A DNA stretch of 64,000 nucleotides, taken from NCBI GenBank assembly GCA_964420985.1, contig CAYQUT010000005.1, positions 62,001 to 126,000 on the forward strand. Reading direction: 5' to 3'. Below the pieces are notes generated by a model, which was given only the letters and a program-made list of their open reading frames with translations, was not told where the DNA came from and did not search any database. Origin of the DNA: CAMCTV01 sp964420985. GTDB taxonomy: Bacteria; Bacteroidota; Bacteroidia; Flavobacteriales_D; Sanyastnellaceae. Of this stretch, positions 52,806 to 63,118 are shown piece after piece (within the stretch, counting starts at the first letter, position 1; every line of letters starts with the position of its first letter). The position numbers were made by a program, and so were the translations under genes.

Positions 52806-54281
52806 TTATTTTATGCTATAATTAGGAGCCTCTCGGGTGATAAAGACATCATGGGGATGACTTTCTTTGATGCCAGAATGTGTAATTCTAACAAACTGTG
52901 CATTCTGAAGTGCATTCAAATCCTTGGCGCCACAATACCCCATTCCCGCTCTCAATCCTCCGATAACCTGATACATGACTTCTTGCACAGTACCCTTAAA
53001 CGGAACACGGCCAGATATTCCTTCCGGCACCAACTTCTTGATATCGTCCTCCGCATCTTGGAAGTATCGGTCCTTTGAACCATGTTGCATGGCTTCCAAA
53101 GAACCCATTCCTCTGTAGCTTTTGAAACGACGCCCCTCATAAATGATGGTTTCGCCTGGTGACTCTTCTGTACCGGCTAACATGGATCCAACCATGATGG
53201 TAGAAGCCCCTGCTGCGATGGCCTTGGGGATGTCTCCAGTGAAACGAATACCTCCGTCGGCTATGATAGGAATACCTGAACCCTCTAGAGCCTCTGCAAC
53301 GTTCATTACAGCTGTCAACTGAGGAACACCAACACCCGCGATAACCCTTGTGGTGCATATACTACCCGGACCAATTCCTACTTTGACGGCATCCGCTCCC
53401 GCTTCAACCAAAGCCAAAGCAGCAGCTCCAGTAGCAATATTACCAACAACGATATCAATCTTCTCTCCAAATGTTGCTTTTACTTTTTTCAGTGTTTCAA
53501 TCACACCTTTTGAATGTCCATGGGCTGTATCAATCACCACTGCATCAACACCCGCCTTTACCAAAGCCTCAACGCGCTCCATGGTATCGAAAGTAACTCC
53601 CACTGCAGCGGCAACACGCAATCTGCCCATGCCATCTTTGCATGCGTTGGGATATTGTTTTAACTTTAAAATATCCTTGTAGGTAATCAAACCCAATAGA
53701 CGACCTGTCTCATCAACAACAGGCAATTTCTCAATTTTCTTTTCTTGTAAAATGCTCTCTGCCGCTTTCAAGTCTTTTGGTTTGTCCGTGGTAACAATGT
53801 GTTCCTTGGTCATGACTTGATCAATGGGCTTGGCCATTTCTTTTTCAAATCGCAAATCACGATTGGTCACGATACCTACCAATTTGCCCTCTTCATCCAC
53901 AACTGGAATTCCGCCAATTCTATTTTCAGACATCATGGCCAAGGCATCACCCACAGTTGCTGTTTGAGACAACGTAATGGGATCTTGTATCATTCCGCTT
54001 TCAGAGCGCTTCACTTTACGAACTTCAGCAGCTTGAGCAGCAATAGTCATGTTTTTGTGAATCACACCAATCCCACCTTGACGCGCCATTGCAATGGCCA
54101 TCTCTGATTCCGTAACAGTATCCATGGCTGCACTCACCACAGGGGCGTACAACGGGATATTTCTCGAAAACTTTGAATGTGTTGAAACTTCACGGGGAAG
54201 AATCTCAGAAAAAGAGGGAATCAACAGCACGTCGTCGTAGGTTAAACCTTCGCCAACTACTTTGTTTGAAAATTTGGACAT
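52806..54281 (-). CDS. guaB: IMP dehydrogenase
   Basis: From the ATG at 54281 the protein has 491 residues (an upstream ATG adds two). The barrel is interrupted by two CBS domains (about 90-205). The catalytic loop is GIGPGSICTTRVIAGVGVPQ, and the substrate site shows GGIRFTGDIPKAIAAGASTI and SYRGMGSLEAM. It makes XMP in guanine nucleotide synthesis. A TATATTTG box lies about 30 bp upstream of the ATG. Confidence 0.97.
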   Translation of the reverse strand: MSKFSNKVVGEGLTYDDVLLIPSFSEILPREVSTHSKFSRNIPLYAPVVSAAMDTVTESEMAIAMARQGGIGVIHKNMTIAAQAAEVRKVKRSESGMIQDPITLSQTATVGDALAMMSENRIGGIPVVDEEGKLVGIVTNRDLRFEKEMAKPIDQVMTKEHIVTTDKPKDLKAAESILQEKKIEKLPVVDETGRLLGLITYKDILKLKQYPNACKDGMGRLRVAAAVGVTFDTMERVEALVKAGVDAVVIDTAHGHSKGVIETLKKVKATFGEKIDIVVGNIATGAAALALVEAGADAVKVGIGPGSICTTRVIAGVGVPQLTAVMNVAEALEGSGIPIIADGGIRFTGDIPKAIAAGASTIMVGSMLAGTEESPGETIIYEGRRFKSYRGMGSLEAMQHGSKDRYFQDAEDDIKKLVPEGISGRVPFKGTVQEVMYQVIGGLRAGMGYCGAKDLNALQNAQFVRITHSGIKESHPHDVFITREAPNYSIK

Positions 54282-54340
54282 GTGCAATGAATTTACAGAA
54301 AAATAAATTCGTGCAAATATAACAAATTTATCCTTTGAAT

Positions 54341-55402
54341 TTACCTTGGATCGACAACTGCAGATGTACCTATTCCTGATGCGTAATTCGCGATGGTGCT
54401 CCAGTTGGATGCATTGACCTTGCTCATTATTCCTTCACTTGTAAAATCGGGTGTGCTGGTAATCCAGACATTTCCATCATTATCCGCATCTACTGTATAG
54501 GCATCTCCGGTCCAACATCCGTTGCACAGTTCATTTCCTTGTCCATCATAAACATCTATCCCTTGGTTGGCCAAATACAACTCACTTCTCGTCTTTGACC
54601 AGGCAATGCTTCTGGGATGCTCACCATTTGCGGGCAATTCCAAATAAGTATAATCGTAACTTACTGCATCTATCCAGTATATGGCGGCAGCAGTATGTCC
54701 TGTAACATTCCAATTGGCGTCATACAAAACCTCACCTGAACATAGCACCATCATCTTTCCGGTTGCTTCATCCCACTCAATGTCCAATGGTCTATCATGT
54801 ACCGTTATATTTTGAACAGATGTAAAAGATGACAAATCCAAAATTGTCAACGTGTTGTCTACTGACCACCCACCACTATTCAACACCCACAGTTGACCAT
54901 TGTTCTCCATCAATCGTTCTGGACCTTGTCCAACATTGATCTCTCCAATCAAATCACCGGTGCTCGTATTGTATTTACCTACTTTTCCTCCCAATGCTCC
55001 CTGAGCGATGTAAATGAAATTGCCCACAATTACCGCATCACGAGGGTAATCCAAATCAGCAATGACACGAATAACTTTCATATCCGATGTATTCATGATC
55101 ACCACTTGGTTGCTACCGTTGACAACAGCAACGGCCAAATCTCCAAATACATTGACCCGTTGAAGAACATCTCCTAGTCCCGTTCCGTTGGATTGTTTAA
55201 AAGCATCTTTGGCTATTCTGCCATCCGAGGTTATGACATCAATGCTTCCATTATTTCCGTTAAAAGCTCCTTCGTTGACCCACCATAACCCATCGCGCAA
55301 ATCGTAGGGCATGGCCGTTGCTCCATCCTGAGATGAGTCGTCAGGCTTGCATGAAGTGGTCAACATGGCTACAGCCATTAAGATGTAAAGTAAATTTTTC
55401 AT
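54341..55402 (-). CDS. BtuG-like beta-propeller lipoprotein
   Basis: The protein has 353 residues. The lipobox is VAMLTTSCKPD near residue 18. The rest is a YncE/YVTN-like propeller with repeated strand pairs (WWVNEGAFNGNNGSIDVITS, DYPRDAVIVGNFIYIAQG, LWVLNSGG, SELYLANQGIDVYDGQGN). BtuG-type surface lipoproteins of this fold capture B12 for a TonB receptor. It overlaps the receptor gene by 4 bp and is under the same cobalamin riboswitch. Confidence 0.75.
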   Translation of the reverse strand: MKNLLYILMAVAMLTTSCKPDDSSQDGATAMPYDLRDGLWWVNEGAFNGNNGSIDVITSDGRIAKDAFKQSNGTGLGDVLQRVNVFGDLAVAVVNGSNQVVIMNTSDMKVIRVIADLDYPRDAVIVGNFIYIAQGALGGKVGKYNTSTGDLIGEINVGQGPERLMENNGQLWVLNSGGWSVDNTLTILDLSSFTSVQNITVHDRPLDIEWDEATGKMMVLCSGEVLYDANWNVTGHTAAAIYWIDAVSYDYTYLELPANGEHPRSIAWSKTRSELYLANQGIDVYDGQGNELCNGCWTGDAYTVDADNDGNVWITSTPDFTSEGIMSKVNASNWSTIANYASGIGTSAVVDPR

Positions 55403-57381
55403 TTTATCTGTATATTAATTTGACATTTATAAACTCTTCCTGGTAATGCATATCCCCTCATCTCTTGATACTGAGCATCAAGTACATTGTCTATGCCTAC
55501 GGACCATTGAATTCCTGAATGGGATGAATACCTTCCAAGAGAAATATCTAATAGTGAATAGTTGGGCAGTGATGAACCGATTTGATTCGATTCATCCGTG
55601 TATCTTAAACCGGTCCATTTGTAATTCACTTGAGCAAAAAATTTGGTTTTGCTCATCCACATGCATTCCATTCCCCATTTCCATCGGGGGGTGTATGGCA
55701 ATTGAGTCCGACTTTGGGCATCTGAATTATTCAGATCATTTTGCAATGTGACATTATTCATTTGTCCAAAAACCCTGGTTTTCACAACACTTTGAACAAT
55801 CGGCAAACTCCATTTTACATTTCCATTTAAAGATTGCGCCAAAACGTAACTTAGATTGATTGGAGACCAAATTCCGTTGGAGGAGGGCACCCATTGAATC
55901 CAATCATTGACCCATCGTTGGTTGTATTCTATATCAAAAGTAAATTTAGATTGAAAATCCTTATCTGGTCTAAGCATCCACTCTGCAAAAGTCCTGATGC
56001 CTTTGGCCGATTCTTGCATCAATTCAGGATTGCCAGATCCTGGCCAATACAACTCATTGAAATCAGGCATGCGTTGATGAAAAAAAATAGCCATTTGGAC
56101 CCGTAAATAATACTTCTGTACATCGGGATTGGTATTTCCTCTCACCCACTCAATGGTGGCTTCATGCTGATCATTGGAACGCTCTCCCCAGTATTGCCTG
56201 TCCGCCACCAAATAAAAATTCCATCGCTCCCCCAACCATCTAGATTCAGATAGCAACTGTGGTATCTGCTGCCGAATAGCGGGGTTGAAGTCATACCCCA
56301 CTTGAACCAATCTGTGATTCAATTTAATATTTTGCCAATATCTTCTGAACCTGTATTGCAGCAAACCTGAGAACCAATGCTGTTGAATCAATGTTCTATT
56401 CCTACTCCATCCATTTACACCTTCAAATTGATAATTCACCCGATATTGCTGATTGTCCAACGTGCCGACATAATTCACAGCCCAAGTGCGAAGAATCTTT
56501 TCACTTTTCGTTTTGTGTTCCAATCCTACTTGCCACCTGTGAATGTCATCGTCTTGCTCTTGCAAATACTTGCCATCTTGGCCCATTGTATTGGGAAGTT
56601 CTGCATTGCGCCGCACAATCCAATATTGACCCGATAAGTGATTCTGTCCCCATTCAAAATTTGTCTTATACAACAAACCGTATTGAGAGACATCATTATT
56701 GGATTGCTCTATTTCTCTTGATCCCAACAAATCCCTCCACTGATAAGAAAATTCATTGAGAAAATGACCTTGAATCCATTTCAATTGATTGAACCATCTC
56801 TTTTTTTCATCCACTAACTTATGCTGATTTATTTCTCCACCACTCGATTGATTGCGAAGAGAATTCATATCCATCCAAAAGCTCACCAAGGGCGATTGTT
56901 CACTTTGGTATTGATTGAGATTGATATTTCCACCGAAACCAGCGTATCCACCATTATCGATAGACTTAGATGACCCGATGGAAAGTTGATCGAAAAAATA
57001 AGCAGGGACCAACGAAAAATCCGTTTGTCCCAGTGTAAGAGAATTGAGAGAAACACCCTTCCAAGACAATTGGGTATGATCAGGACTTAATCCGTTCATG
57101 CGTACCAAACAAGCAGTGCCTTGAGGCCCGTATTGATATACATTCACATGACCCATTTTGGAAAGAGCTCTTCCCAAATCCATGCTCCTGTTCAAGGTGA
57201 AAAACATAGAATCCATTGCACCACTCAAACGGTGAAAAGGCTGAATGTATCGCACTTCAATTTTCTCTAGCGGAACATTAAAATAATACCTGGGCAAAGA
57301 ATCCTCGTCTCCGATTGCAAGCAATTCGACAGTGGAACAAAAAGTTCCCAAAAACAATATGCATGCGAGCCAATGCTTCAT
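55399..57381 (-). CDS. TonB-dependent receptor, BtuB-like
   Basis: The protein has 660 residues with a signal peptide (LACILFLGTFCSTVELLA). It has a plug domain (about 60-160: GTACLVRMNGLSPDHTQLSW, GFGGNINLN) and a beta barrel ending in an aromatic-rich C-terminus (GIDNVLDAQYQEMRGYALPG). An AdoCbl-type riboswitch precedes it, so its cargo is most likely a corrinoid, as for BtuB. Its lipoprotein partner is coupled downstream. Confidence 0.85.
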   Translation of the reverse strand: MKHWLACILFLGTFCSTVELLAIGDEDSLPRYYFNVPLEKIEVRYIQPFHRLSGAMDSMFFTLNRSMDLGRALSKMGHVNVYQYGPQGTACLVRMNGLSPDHTQLSWKGVSLNSLTLGQTDFSLVPAYFFDQLSIGSSKSIDNGGYAGFGGNINLNQYQSEQSPLVSFWMDMNSLRNQSSGGEINQHKLVDEKKRWFNQLKWIQGHFLNEFSYQWRDLLGSREIEQSNNDVSQYGLLYKTNFEWGQNHLSGQYWIVRRNAELPNTMGQDGKYLQEQDDDIHRWQVGLEHKTKSEKILRTWAVNYVGTLDNQQYRVNYQFEGVNGWSRNRTLIQQHWFSGLLQYRFRRYWQNIKLNHRLVQVGYDFNPAIRQQIPQLLSESRWLGERWNFYLVADRQYWGERSNDQHEATIEWVRGNTNPDVQKYYLRVQMAIFFHQRMPDFNELYWPGSGNPELMQESAKGIRTFAEWMLRPDKDFQSKFTFDIEYNQRWVNDWIQWVPSSNGIWSPINLSYVLAQSLNGNVKWSLPIVQSVVKTRVFGQMNNVTLQNDLNNSDAQSRTQLPYTPRWKWGMECMWMSKTKFFAQVNYKWTGLRYTDESNQIGSSLPNYSLLDISLGRYSSHSGIQWSVGIDNVLDAQYQEMRGYALPGRVYKCQINIQIK

Positions 57382-57421
57382 ATCTCTTTAAGCCTTTTCC
57401 CGGGCTTATTGAAAAAATAAC

Positions 57422-57590
57422 ACACTTGGCAGGTCTTCTGACTTCACCCCTTCATTCAATGGGCCTTCCCAATTTCTCAGTGGCCTTAGATATTGAACTT
57501 CCTTGTTTAAGGGAGGTTTACAGCTGCGGGTACAGTTGGAGTCTTTCACTCCATTCCCTCTTCGTTTTGTTCTTCAACAAAAACCAAATG
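57422..57590 (-). promoter_or_regulatory. Cobalamin riboswitch
   Basis: On the minus strand the conserved cobalamin elements are seen: GTACCCGCAGCTGTAAACC, the GCCACTG core and the B12 box AGTCAGAAGACCTGCC. It lies about 40 bp upstream of the BtuB-like receptor gene. Cobalamin binding would shut down the receptor and the BtuG-like gene. Confidence 0.93.
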
Positions 57591-57649
57591 CGATGCGAAT
57601 ATAGCGCAATCCTCCAATAATCGTATTTTAGCTGAATAAATAATTGACA

Positions 57650-58672
57650 ATGAAAAAAGCTATTCTATTTTCCATATTCATCATTCAAAGTGTTTTTATG
57701 ATGTCTCAAAAGACAACGCTAACAGGATCCAATGTAAACATCACCGTTATTACCCTTGACTATACGACGAGCAAAACGTCATTCAGGAAATTTATTGCAG
57801 AGAATAATATCAATATCAATTCTCAAGATGAATCCAAGACGAGCATTACCGCCACCTTTGATGCCAACAAAGAAGTATACGTTCAAATGCGAACATTGAT
57901 TAATACGTGGGGTTACATCAGCAACGATGACATTAATACAACAGGCTACCAATTGGAATTGGATGAAATTGATTTGGAAATTGAGTTTATGACTCAGAAA
58001 AAAAATTCATTTGAGCAAATTTTACAGCAACATGAAATGAAATCAGCCCAATACGAATCGTTGTGGAGAGAAAAGCAAGGGTTAGAGGATAGAATTTTTA
58101 ATTTGAAAAAAAGAAAAACGGTTTTGGAGAAGAATGCCCTACCCTATCGCATTACGATTACCATTATGGAAGAAATGACGAGCCCCGTGGAGAGCCGAGT
58201 TACTTTCGTCAATATGCCTGGGGTTGAATACAGCTACCTTAAAATTGAAAATCCAAATGACACTGTTTCTTCAGCCTATTATCAGGGTTACTTTTTAAAA
58301 TACCTCTTCACAAAGGGGAAGAGTTACGCTTCAGTAGGGGTTTACCAATCCACTCAGAAACCCGTGGGAGATTCTACCATTTTTTCTGAGTTGTTTGTCA
58401 TGAATTTTGGACAAGATTTCTACTCGCGTCACTTTGGAAGAGGTTCCAACAAATTTGGCAATCTTTATTCAGGCTACACCGTAGGTTATATAGCTGCTAG
58501 CAATGAGGTTCGTTCACAAGATATTTTTTACGTATCCCCTTCAGTTGGTTTGGAGCTATTCAAGAACAAATACATCTTGTGGGATACAAAAGTCAACTAT
58601 TTGATTCCATTCAGTTACCAGAGGAATTTGAGAGGATTTGGACTCAACACCTCCATTAACTTTGTATTCTAA
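57650..58672 (+). CDS. Unknown exported coiled-coil protein
   Basis: From the ATG at 57650 the protein has 340 residues with a signal peptide (AILFSIFIIQSVFMMS). An N-terminal alpha/beta domain resembles DUF4349 (about 25-105), a coiled coil follows (ELDEIDLEIEFMTQKKNSFE to about 160), and a C-terminal part could be outer-membrane barrel strands (YSGYTVGYIAAS, LGFGLNTSINFVF-like end). I do not recognise it as a whole. Confidence 0.6.
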   Translation: MKKAILFSIFIIQSVFMMSQKTTLTGSNVNITVITLDYTTSKTSFRKFIAENNININSQDESKTSITATFDANKEVYVQMRTLINTWGYISNDDINTTGYQLELDEIDLEIEFMTQKKNSFEQILQQHEMKSAQYESLWREKQGLEDRIFNLKKRKTVLEKNALPYRITITIMEEMTSPVESRVTFVNMPGVEYSYLKIENPNDTVSSAYYQGYFLKYLFTKGKSYASVGVYQSTQKPVGDSTIFSELFVMNFGQDFYSRHFGRGSNKFGNLYSGYTVGYIAASNEVRSQDIFYVSPSVGLELFKNKYILWDTKVNYLIPFSYQRNLRGFGLNTSINFVF

Positions 58673-58730
58673 TATTTCTTAGACAATAAATCCATTTCCT
58701 ATGCGTTCATCTAAAAAATAAAAAACGCTT

Positions 58731-58871
58731 ATGGCAGATTCTACTCTCGTTGTTTCAAAAATCAATCATCAACCTTCATCTGAAACCATTGAAAATATCT
58801 TGGCTTATTCAGCCGGATTAAAAGTGATGCAGACCAAGGAAGGAAACGTTTTTTGTGAACTAATGAATTGA
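58731..58871 (+). CDS. Small protein of unknown function
   Basis: The protein has 46 residues (MADSTLVVSKINHQPSSETI, then ENILAYSAGLKVMQTKEGN). It has a clear ATG and stop and is followed at once by a hairpin terminator. The composition is that of a real small protein. No family is recognised. Confidence 0.55.
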   Translation: MADSTLVVSKINHQPSSETIENILAYSAGLKVMQTKEGNVFCELMN

Positions 58872-58890
58872 TTTGTTCAATCCAACAACA

Positions 58891-58917
58891 AAAAGGGCCG
58901 CATGATGCGGCCCTTTT
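58891..58917. terminator. Bidirectional terminator
   Basis: A 12-bp perfect stem including GGGCCGCA/TGCGGCCC with a TGA loop and AAAA/TTTT ends. It lies between the plus-strand 46-residue gene and minus-strand sucD and suits both. Confidence 0.9.
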
Positions 58918-58935
58918 CCTTTTACCAATATTTAT

Positions 58936-59805
58936 TTACTTCAACAATCCGGCCATCGCTTGGCCGATTTCAGCTGGAGAGTCTACGACAGTAATACCAC
59001 ATTCACGCATGATTTTTTTCTTAGCACTCGCGGACTCATGTTCGCCCGAAACTATGGCACCTGCATGCCCCATGGTGCGACCCTTTGGTGCAGTTTCTCC
59101 GGCAATGAATCCAACAACAGGTTTGGTTCCATTTTCCTTGATCCACATGGCAGCCTTGGGTTCCAATTCACCGCCAATCTCACCAATCATGATGATGCCT
59201 TTGGTTTCAGGATCATTCATCAATAATTGAACAGCCTCCAAAGTTGTAGTACCAATGATGGGGTCTCCTCCAATTCCAATCGCTGTTGTTACACCCAAAC
59301 CGGCCTTGGCTACTTGGTCAGCCGCCTCGTATGTCAAGGTACCTGATTTAGAAACAATACCTACTGATCCTTGTTTGAAAACAAAACCGGGCATGATACC
59401 CACCTTTGCTTCGCCTGCTGTAATAACACCAGGGCAATTTGGACCAATCAAACGCGCACCTCTCGCCACTGCATAAGTTTTGGCCTTGACCATATCCGCT
59501 ACAGGAATACCTTCTGTAATGGTAACAATCACCTTGATGCCTGCGTCAGCCGCTTCCATGATAGCATCCGCTGCAAACGCTGGAGGAACAAAAATAATGG
59601 TTACATCAGCACCCGCCTTCTCTACAGCCTCAGCAACAGTATTGAAAACAGGACGATCTAAATGCGTTGAACCACCCTTTCCGGGAGTCACTCCTCCAAC
59701 AACATTGGTTCCATATTCAATCATTTGTTGCGCGTGAAAAGTTCCTTCACTTCCTGTGAAACCTTGAACGATAACGCGTGAATCTTTGCCTACTAGTACG
59801 CCCAT
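58936..59805 (-). CDS. sucD: Succinate-CoA ligase, alpha subunit
   Basis: The protein has 289 residues. It has VQGFTGSEGTFHAQQMIEYG, GPNCPGVITAGEAKVGIMPG and the phosphohistidine motif GRTMGHAGAIVSG. It pairs with SucB (not in the window) to make succinate and ATP or GTP in the TCA cycle. Confidence 0.96.
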   Translation of the reverse strand: MGVLVGKDSRVIVQGFTGSEGTFHAQQMIEYGTNVVGGVTPGKGGSTHLDRPVFNTVAEAVEKAGADVTIIFVPPAFAADAIMEAADAGIKVIVTITEGIPVADMVKAKTYAVARGARLIGPNCPGVITAGEAKVGIMPGFVFKQGSVGIVSKSGTLTYEAADQVAKAGLGVTTAIGIGGDPIIGTTTLEAVQLLMNDPETKGIIMIGEIGGELEPKAAMWIKENGTKPVVGFIAGETAPKGRTMGHAGAIVSGEHESASAKKKIMRECGITVVDSPAEIGQAMAGLLK

Positions 59806-59904
59806 TTCTTATTAATTTGAATGCGAAAATAAACGAGAACGGATAAACCCCGATTATTTTTTTCTAGTTGTAACCATTTAAACTTGATTACGTATACTTG
59901 TCTT

Positions 59905-60987
59905 ATGAGTAAAATAGCCATCATTGGAGGAGGTGTTGCCGGCTTGCTTTCCGCTTTAGAGCTGCAGAAAAGAGATTTTCACATTGATATTTACGATCAG
60001 AATTTTTTACAAGGCAATTTAGGTTTTGGATTTTTATTGATGCCCAATGGGGTCAAGGCGTTAAAAGATATGGGGCATTGGAAAACGATAGAGCCCTTCA
60101 CCACAGCGGCCAAACAAGTGATTACCATGAATGATGTCATGGAAATAAAAAACATTACACCGCTGGAAAATGTCTTTGGCATTAGTCGAACTGTATTCTT
60201 GCAATCTTTATCCAAAAACATTCAGTCCAATGTTACCTATTATCAAGACTATGTTGGGATCAACGAAAATCGCCAACTCACATATGGCGGAAATCAATTC
60301 CCTGCGAAAGATTATGATTGGATTTTGGGTTGTGATGGTTCACACTCGGTGGTCAGAAAATATTTATTCCCTGATTCCGAAACATTGGATGCCCCCACTT
60401 ACGAAATCAATGGCTCCTATTACGATGAAGAATTCTGTGCCCAACATGCCGGCTCATTGGTGAAAATTGTTTTTGATCAACCCGGAATAGCCGTAGGATT
60501 TTTACCCTTAAAAACGGGACAAGTCATTTATTACCTACAACTTTCAAGTCGAAAGTTTCCAACGCCAAGCAGAAATAGTGAATTAAGCGAATTCGTAAAA
60601 AAAACCCTTTCACATAGTCAACATCCTTGGATTCAAAATTTGCTGCAACACCATGTCCACACACCCTACCTGTGGAGAGGACGTATACTTTTGGGTGTTG
60701 ACCAATATATCGTCAATAACGTTGTGCTAATGGGAGATGCCGCGCACATCGTATTGCCTTTTACCAGTCAAGGAACCAATCTGGCCATAGAGGATGTATT
60801 GTCATTTACCACAACGCATGATATTGTAACCCATAAAACCGATGTGGCCAAAGAACACTTCAACAACAGAAGAGAGACCTGTGAACGAATAGCCTTTGAA
60901 GGAATGGAATATGCCCATCTCTTCGCAACAGAATCATCAGACTTCATGATCAATCATGTACCATTAGCATTTGACGTCGAATCATGA
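59905..60987 (+). CDS. FAD-dependent monooxygenase
   Basis: From the ATG at 59905 the protein has 360 residues. It has the FAD motif IAIIGGGVAGLLSALELQK, the DG motif GCDGSHSVVRKYLF and the GD motif VVLMGDAAHIVLPFTSQGTN. These define the PHBH/UbiH-like class of aromatic hydroxylases; the substrate cannot be told. It overlaps the aminotransferase gene by 4 bp. Confidence 0.85.
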   Translation: MSKIAIIGGGVAGLLSALELQKRDFHIDIYDQNFLQGNLGFGFLLMPNGVKALKDMGHWKTIEPFTTAAKQVITMNDVMEIKNITPLENVFGISRTVFLQSLSKNIQSNVTYYQDYVGINENRQLTYGGNQFPAKDYDWILGCDGSHSVVRKYLFPDSETLDAPTYEINGSYYDEEFCAQHAGSLVKIVFDQPGIAVGFLPLKTGQVIYYLQLSSRKFPTPSRNSELSEFVKKTLSHSQHPWIQNLLQHHVHTPYLWRGRILLGVDQYIVNNVVLMGDAAHIVLPFTSQGTNLAIEDVLSFTTTHDIVTHKTDVAKEHFNNRRETCERIAFEGMEYAHLFATESSDFMINHVPLAFDVES

Positions 60988-62129
60988 ACTACAAATCCAG
61001 CATCCCTTATTCCTTTTTAAAGTCCAATGCTTTCAATTTGAGATGGGCGGAAGTGGCGGATGATGTCATCCCATTGACTGCCGCAGATGCCGACTTACCC
61101 TTTCCTTCTGAAATCAGTCAGGCCATCATCAAAGCCAGTGAGCAGAATTTATTCCCCTACGGATCCGCTCAAGGCAATGTTGCTTTCAGAGATAGTGTTG
61201 CGCTGCATTATAAAAATCAAAAGTCTGCCAACATAACAAGTGACCAAGTACTGGCCACGAACAGCGCTGCAACGGCCATTCAAGATTGGTGCTACCATTT
61301 TCTACAACCCGGAGACGAGGTATTAATTCCTGATCCTGTGGATTTTCTTTTGGGTCATTGTGCAGAAAAATCTGGTGCCGTCGTCAAAAGAATACCAGCA
61401 GAAAGCAAGTGGACCCCTGATGCTTGGCAATCCGCTTTGTCCAATAAAACAAAGGCCATCATGATCTGTCATCCCCACAATCCACTGGGTTTTCATTATG
61501 ATGCGCAATCCTTAACTTACATTGCTGAATTTGTAAAAAAGAACAATTTATTGCTACTGTCCGATGAAGTTTGGAGCGATTTGGTTTGGGATCGCCCATT
61601 TGAAAGCATGGTTAAATACCATCCCAATTCATGGGTGGTGTACGGGCTTTCCAAAGGCTTTGGATTGGCTGGATTACGCATTGGTGCGCTAATTGGACCT
61701 GACAAAGAGGAAATTCAACACTTGATGAATAGTCAGGGCTACACCAGAACCACTCAAGGCGTTTCTACTTTGTCTCAGGTAGCGGGAACTGCAGCTTTGA
61801 CCTCCCCAACAGCTGGGATCACCTACAGAAAAACAATCGGTCAAACACTCGATTATGCCACTCAACGAATCAACAAAGAGCAAGATTTTTTTCAAGTAAA
61901 TCAGCCTCAATCCACCTTTGTTTTGTGGTTAAAAATTCCTGAAAACCAGAATGCAGAATTGCTCTGCGCGCGACTTGAGTCGGAGGCAAAGGTCAAACTT
62001 GTACCAGGTCTACCACAGTGGTTTGGACCTGGCGCTGAAGGACATGTTCGCATGAGTTGTGCAACGACCATCGAGGTCATGAGCGAGGCGTTAAATCGAA
62101 TTTTTACTTGGATCAAAAAAAACACTTAG
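60984..62129 (+). CDS. MalY/PatB-type PLP aminotransferase
   Basis: The protein has 381 residues. It has DADLPFPSEISQAI, YGSAQGNVAFRDS, CHPHNPLGFHYD, LLSDEVWSDLVWD and the PLP lysine in VYGLSKGFGLAGLRIGALIG. This fold type I class includes cystathionine beta-lyases and aminotransferases. It is coupled to the monooxygenase, which suggests a two-step amine or amino-acid pathway. Confidence 0.85.
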   Translation: MNYKSSIPYSFLKSNAFNLRWAEVADDVIPLTAADADLPFPSEISQAIIKASEQNLFPYGSAQGNVAFRDSVALHYKNQKSANITSDQVLATNSAATAIQDWCYHFLQPGDEVLIPDPVDFLLGHCAEKSGAVVKRIPAESKWTPDAWQSALSNKTKAIMICHPHNPLGFHYDAQSLTYIAEFVKKNNLLLLSDEVWSDLVWDRPFESMVKYHPNSWVVYGLSKGFGLAGLRIGALIGPDKEEIQHLMNSQGYTRTTQGVSTLSQVAGTAALTSPTAGITYRKTIGQTLDYATQRINKEQDFFQVNQPQSTFVLWLKIPENQNAELLCARLESEAKVKLVPGLPQWFGPGAEGHVRMSCATTIEVMSEALNRIFTWIKKNT

Positions 62130-63067
62130 TGTTTTAATTGAAACCAGTGTTGTCCAAGGTATTCTTGTTCTGTTTGACCAGGCGTAGGAAAAAAGATCAA
62201 TTCAGCTTCCAATTGCAAAGCCTTGACATCCATCAACGATGAATAACCCGGACGCATAAAAATTTTCTTGGCTGATCTCAGGGCTGATGTCATCTTTTCA
62301 TCATCAAGATGGGAAATCAAATCAATCATTCCAACCGACTGTTGCCGTTTGATGTGAGGTTGTCCGGAAATGATCAAACATCGTTTTTCCGATTGTTTGA
62401 ACAAATGCATCAATTGATGTTCTAACACTGTCCTCTGCCATTCAGGGCCGCTGATCCAACCCACCCATTCATAAGGTGAAGCTTGAACTTCCCATCGATG
62501 AACATTAAATCGACTAATCCAACCAATAAAAGTCACTGACGATTCTGGAGGAGCGGTACTCAATATTCCAGACAACCTGCGTTCGTTTTCCTCAAAATCA
62601 GGAATCCAAATCGAATCAAATCGTTTCATTCTTTTCCAAAAAAGAAATTGATAAATGCCCCTTATCCATCGTGGCAAAATAGGACTGGTCTGGTGCGTGA
62701 TGAAAATAGAATGCACACCTTTCTGCCAAATTCCGAAACGATTGTCTGAGATGATCTCATCAAATTGATGAATGTGCTGTTGTTTTTTAAGCCAACGATT
62801 TTCTTGAAAAATGGTCCATTCCCACAACGGCCATTGAAATAACAATTGCCACCAATGTACGCCCTTGACCGAGTAACGAACCGGGTATCCCGGACAACCC
62901 TCTAGAAAAGTTAAGGTTGGAAAATAATTCCGCAACCATTCGCCTGATGGACCGCTGCCAGCAATGAATACGAGGTTGCCAGAATTCATTTCACGGTGAA
63001 TCAATTCAGCACACCTGGTAGCATGGCCCAATCCCCAATTCATCGGAACAAACAAAATCTTTTTCAT
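62126..63067 (-). CDS. MurG-like glycosyltransferase-fold protein
   Basis: From the ATG at 63067 the protein has 313 residues; the frame extension to 63169 overlaps the divergent trmB promoter region and is unlikely. The start ILFVPMNWGLGHATRCAELI and late ALRSAKKIFMRPGYSSLMDV, ELIFFPTPGQTEQEYLGQHW resemble GT-B UDP-sugar transferases. Its acceptor is unknown. Confidence 0.75.
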   Translation of the reverse strand: MKKILFVPMNWGLGHATRCAELIHREMNSGNLVFIAGSGPSGEWLRNYFPTLTFLEGCPGYPVRYSVKGVHWWQLLFQWPLWEWTIFQENRWLKKQQHIHQFDEIISDNRFGIWQKGVHSIFITHQTSPILPRWIRGIYQFLFWKRMKRFDSIWIPDFEENERRLSGILSTAPPESSVTFIGWISRFNVHRWEVQASPYEWVGWISGPEWQRTVLEHQLMHLFKQSEKRCLIISGQPHIKRQQSVGMIDLISHLDDEKMTSALRSAKKIFMRPGYSSLMDVKALQLEAELIFFPTPGQTEQEYLGQHWFQLKH

Positions 63068-63118
63068 TGCGCCTGCCAAGATCAATAAAAAAATTGAACA
63101 ACACCTTAAATTTGCAAA

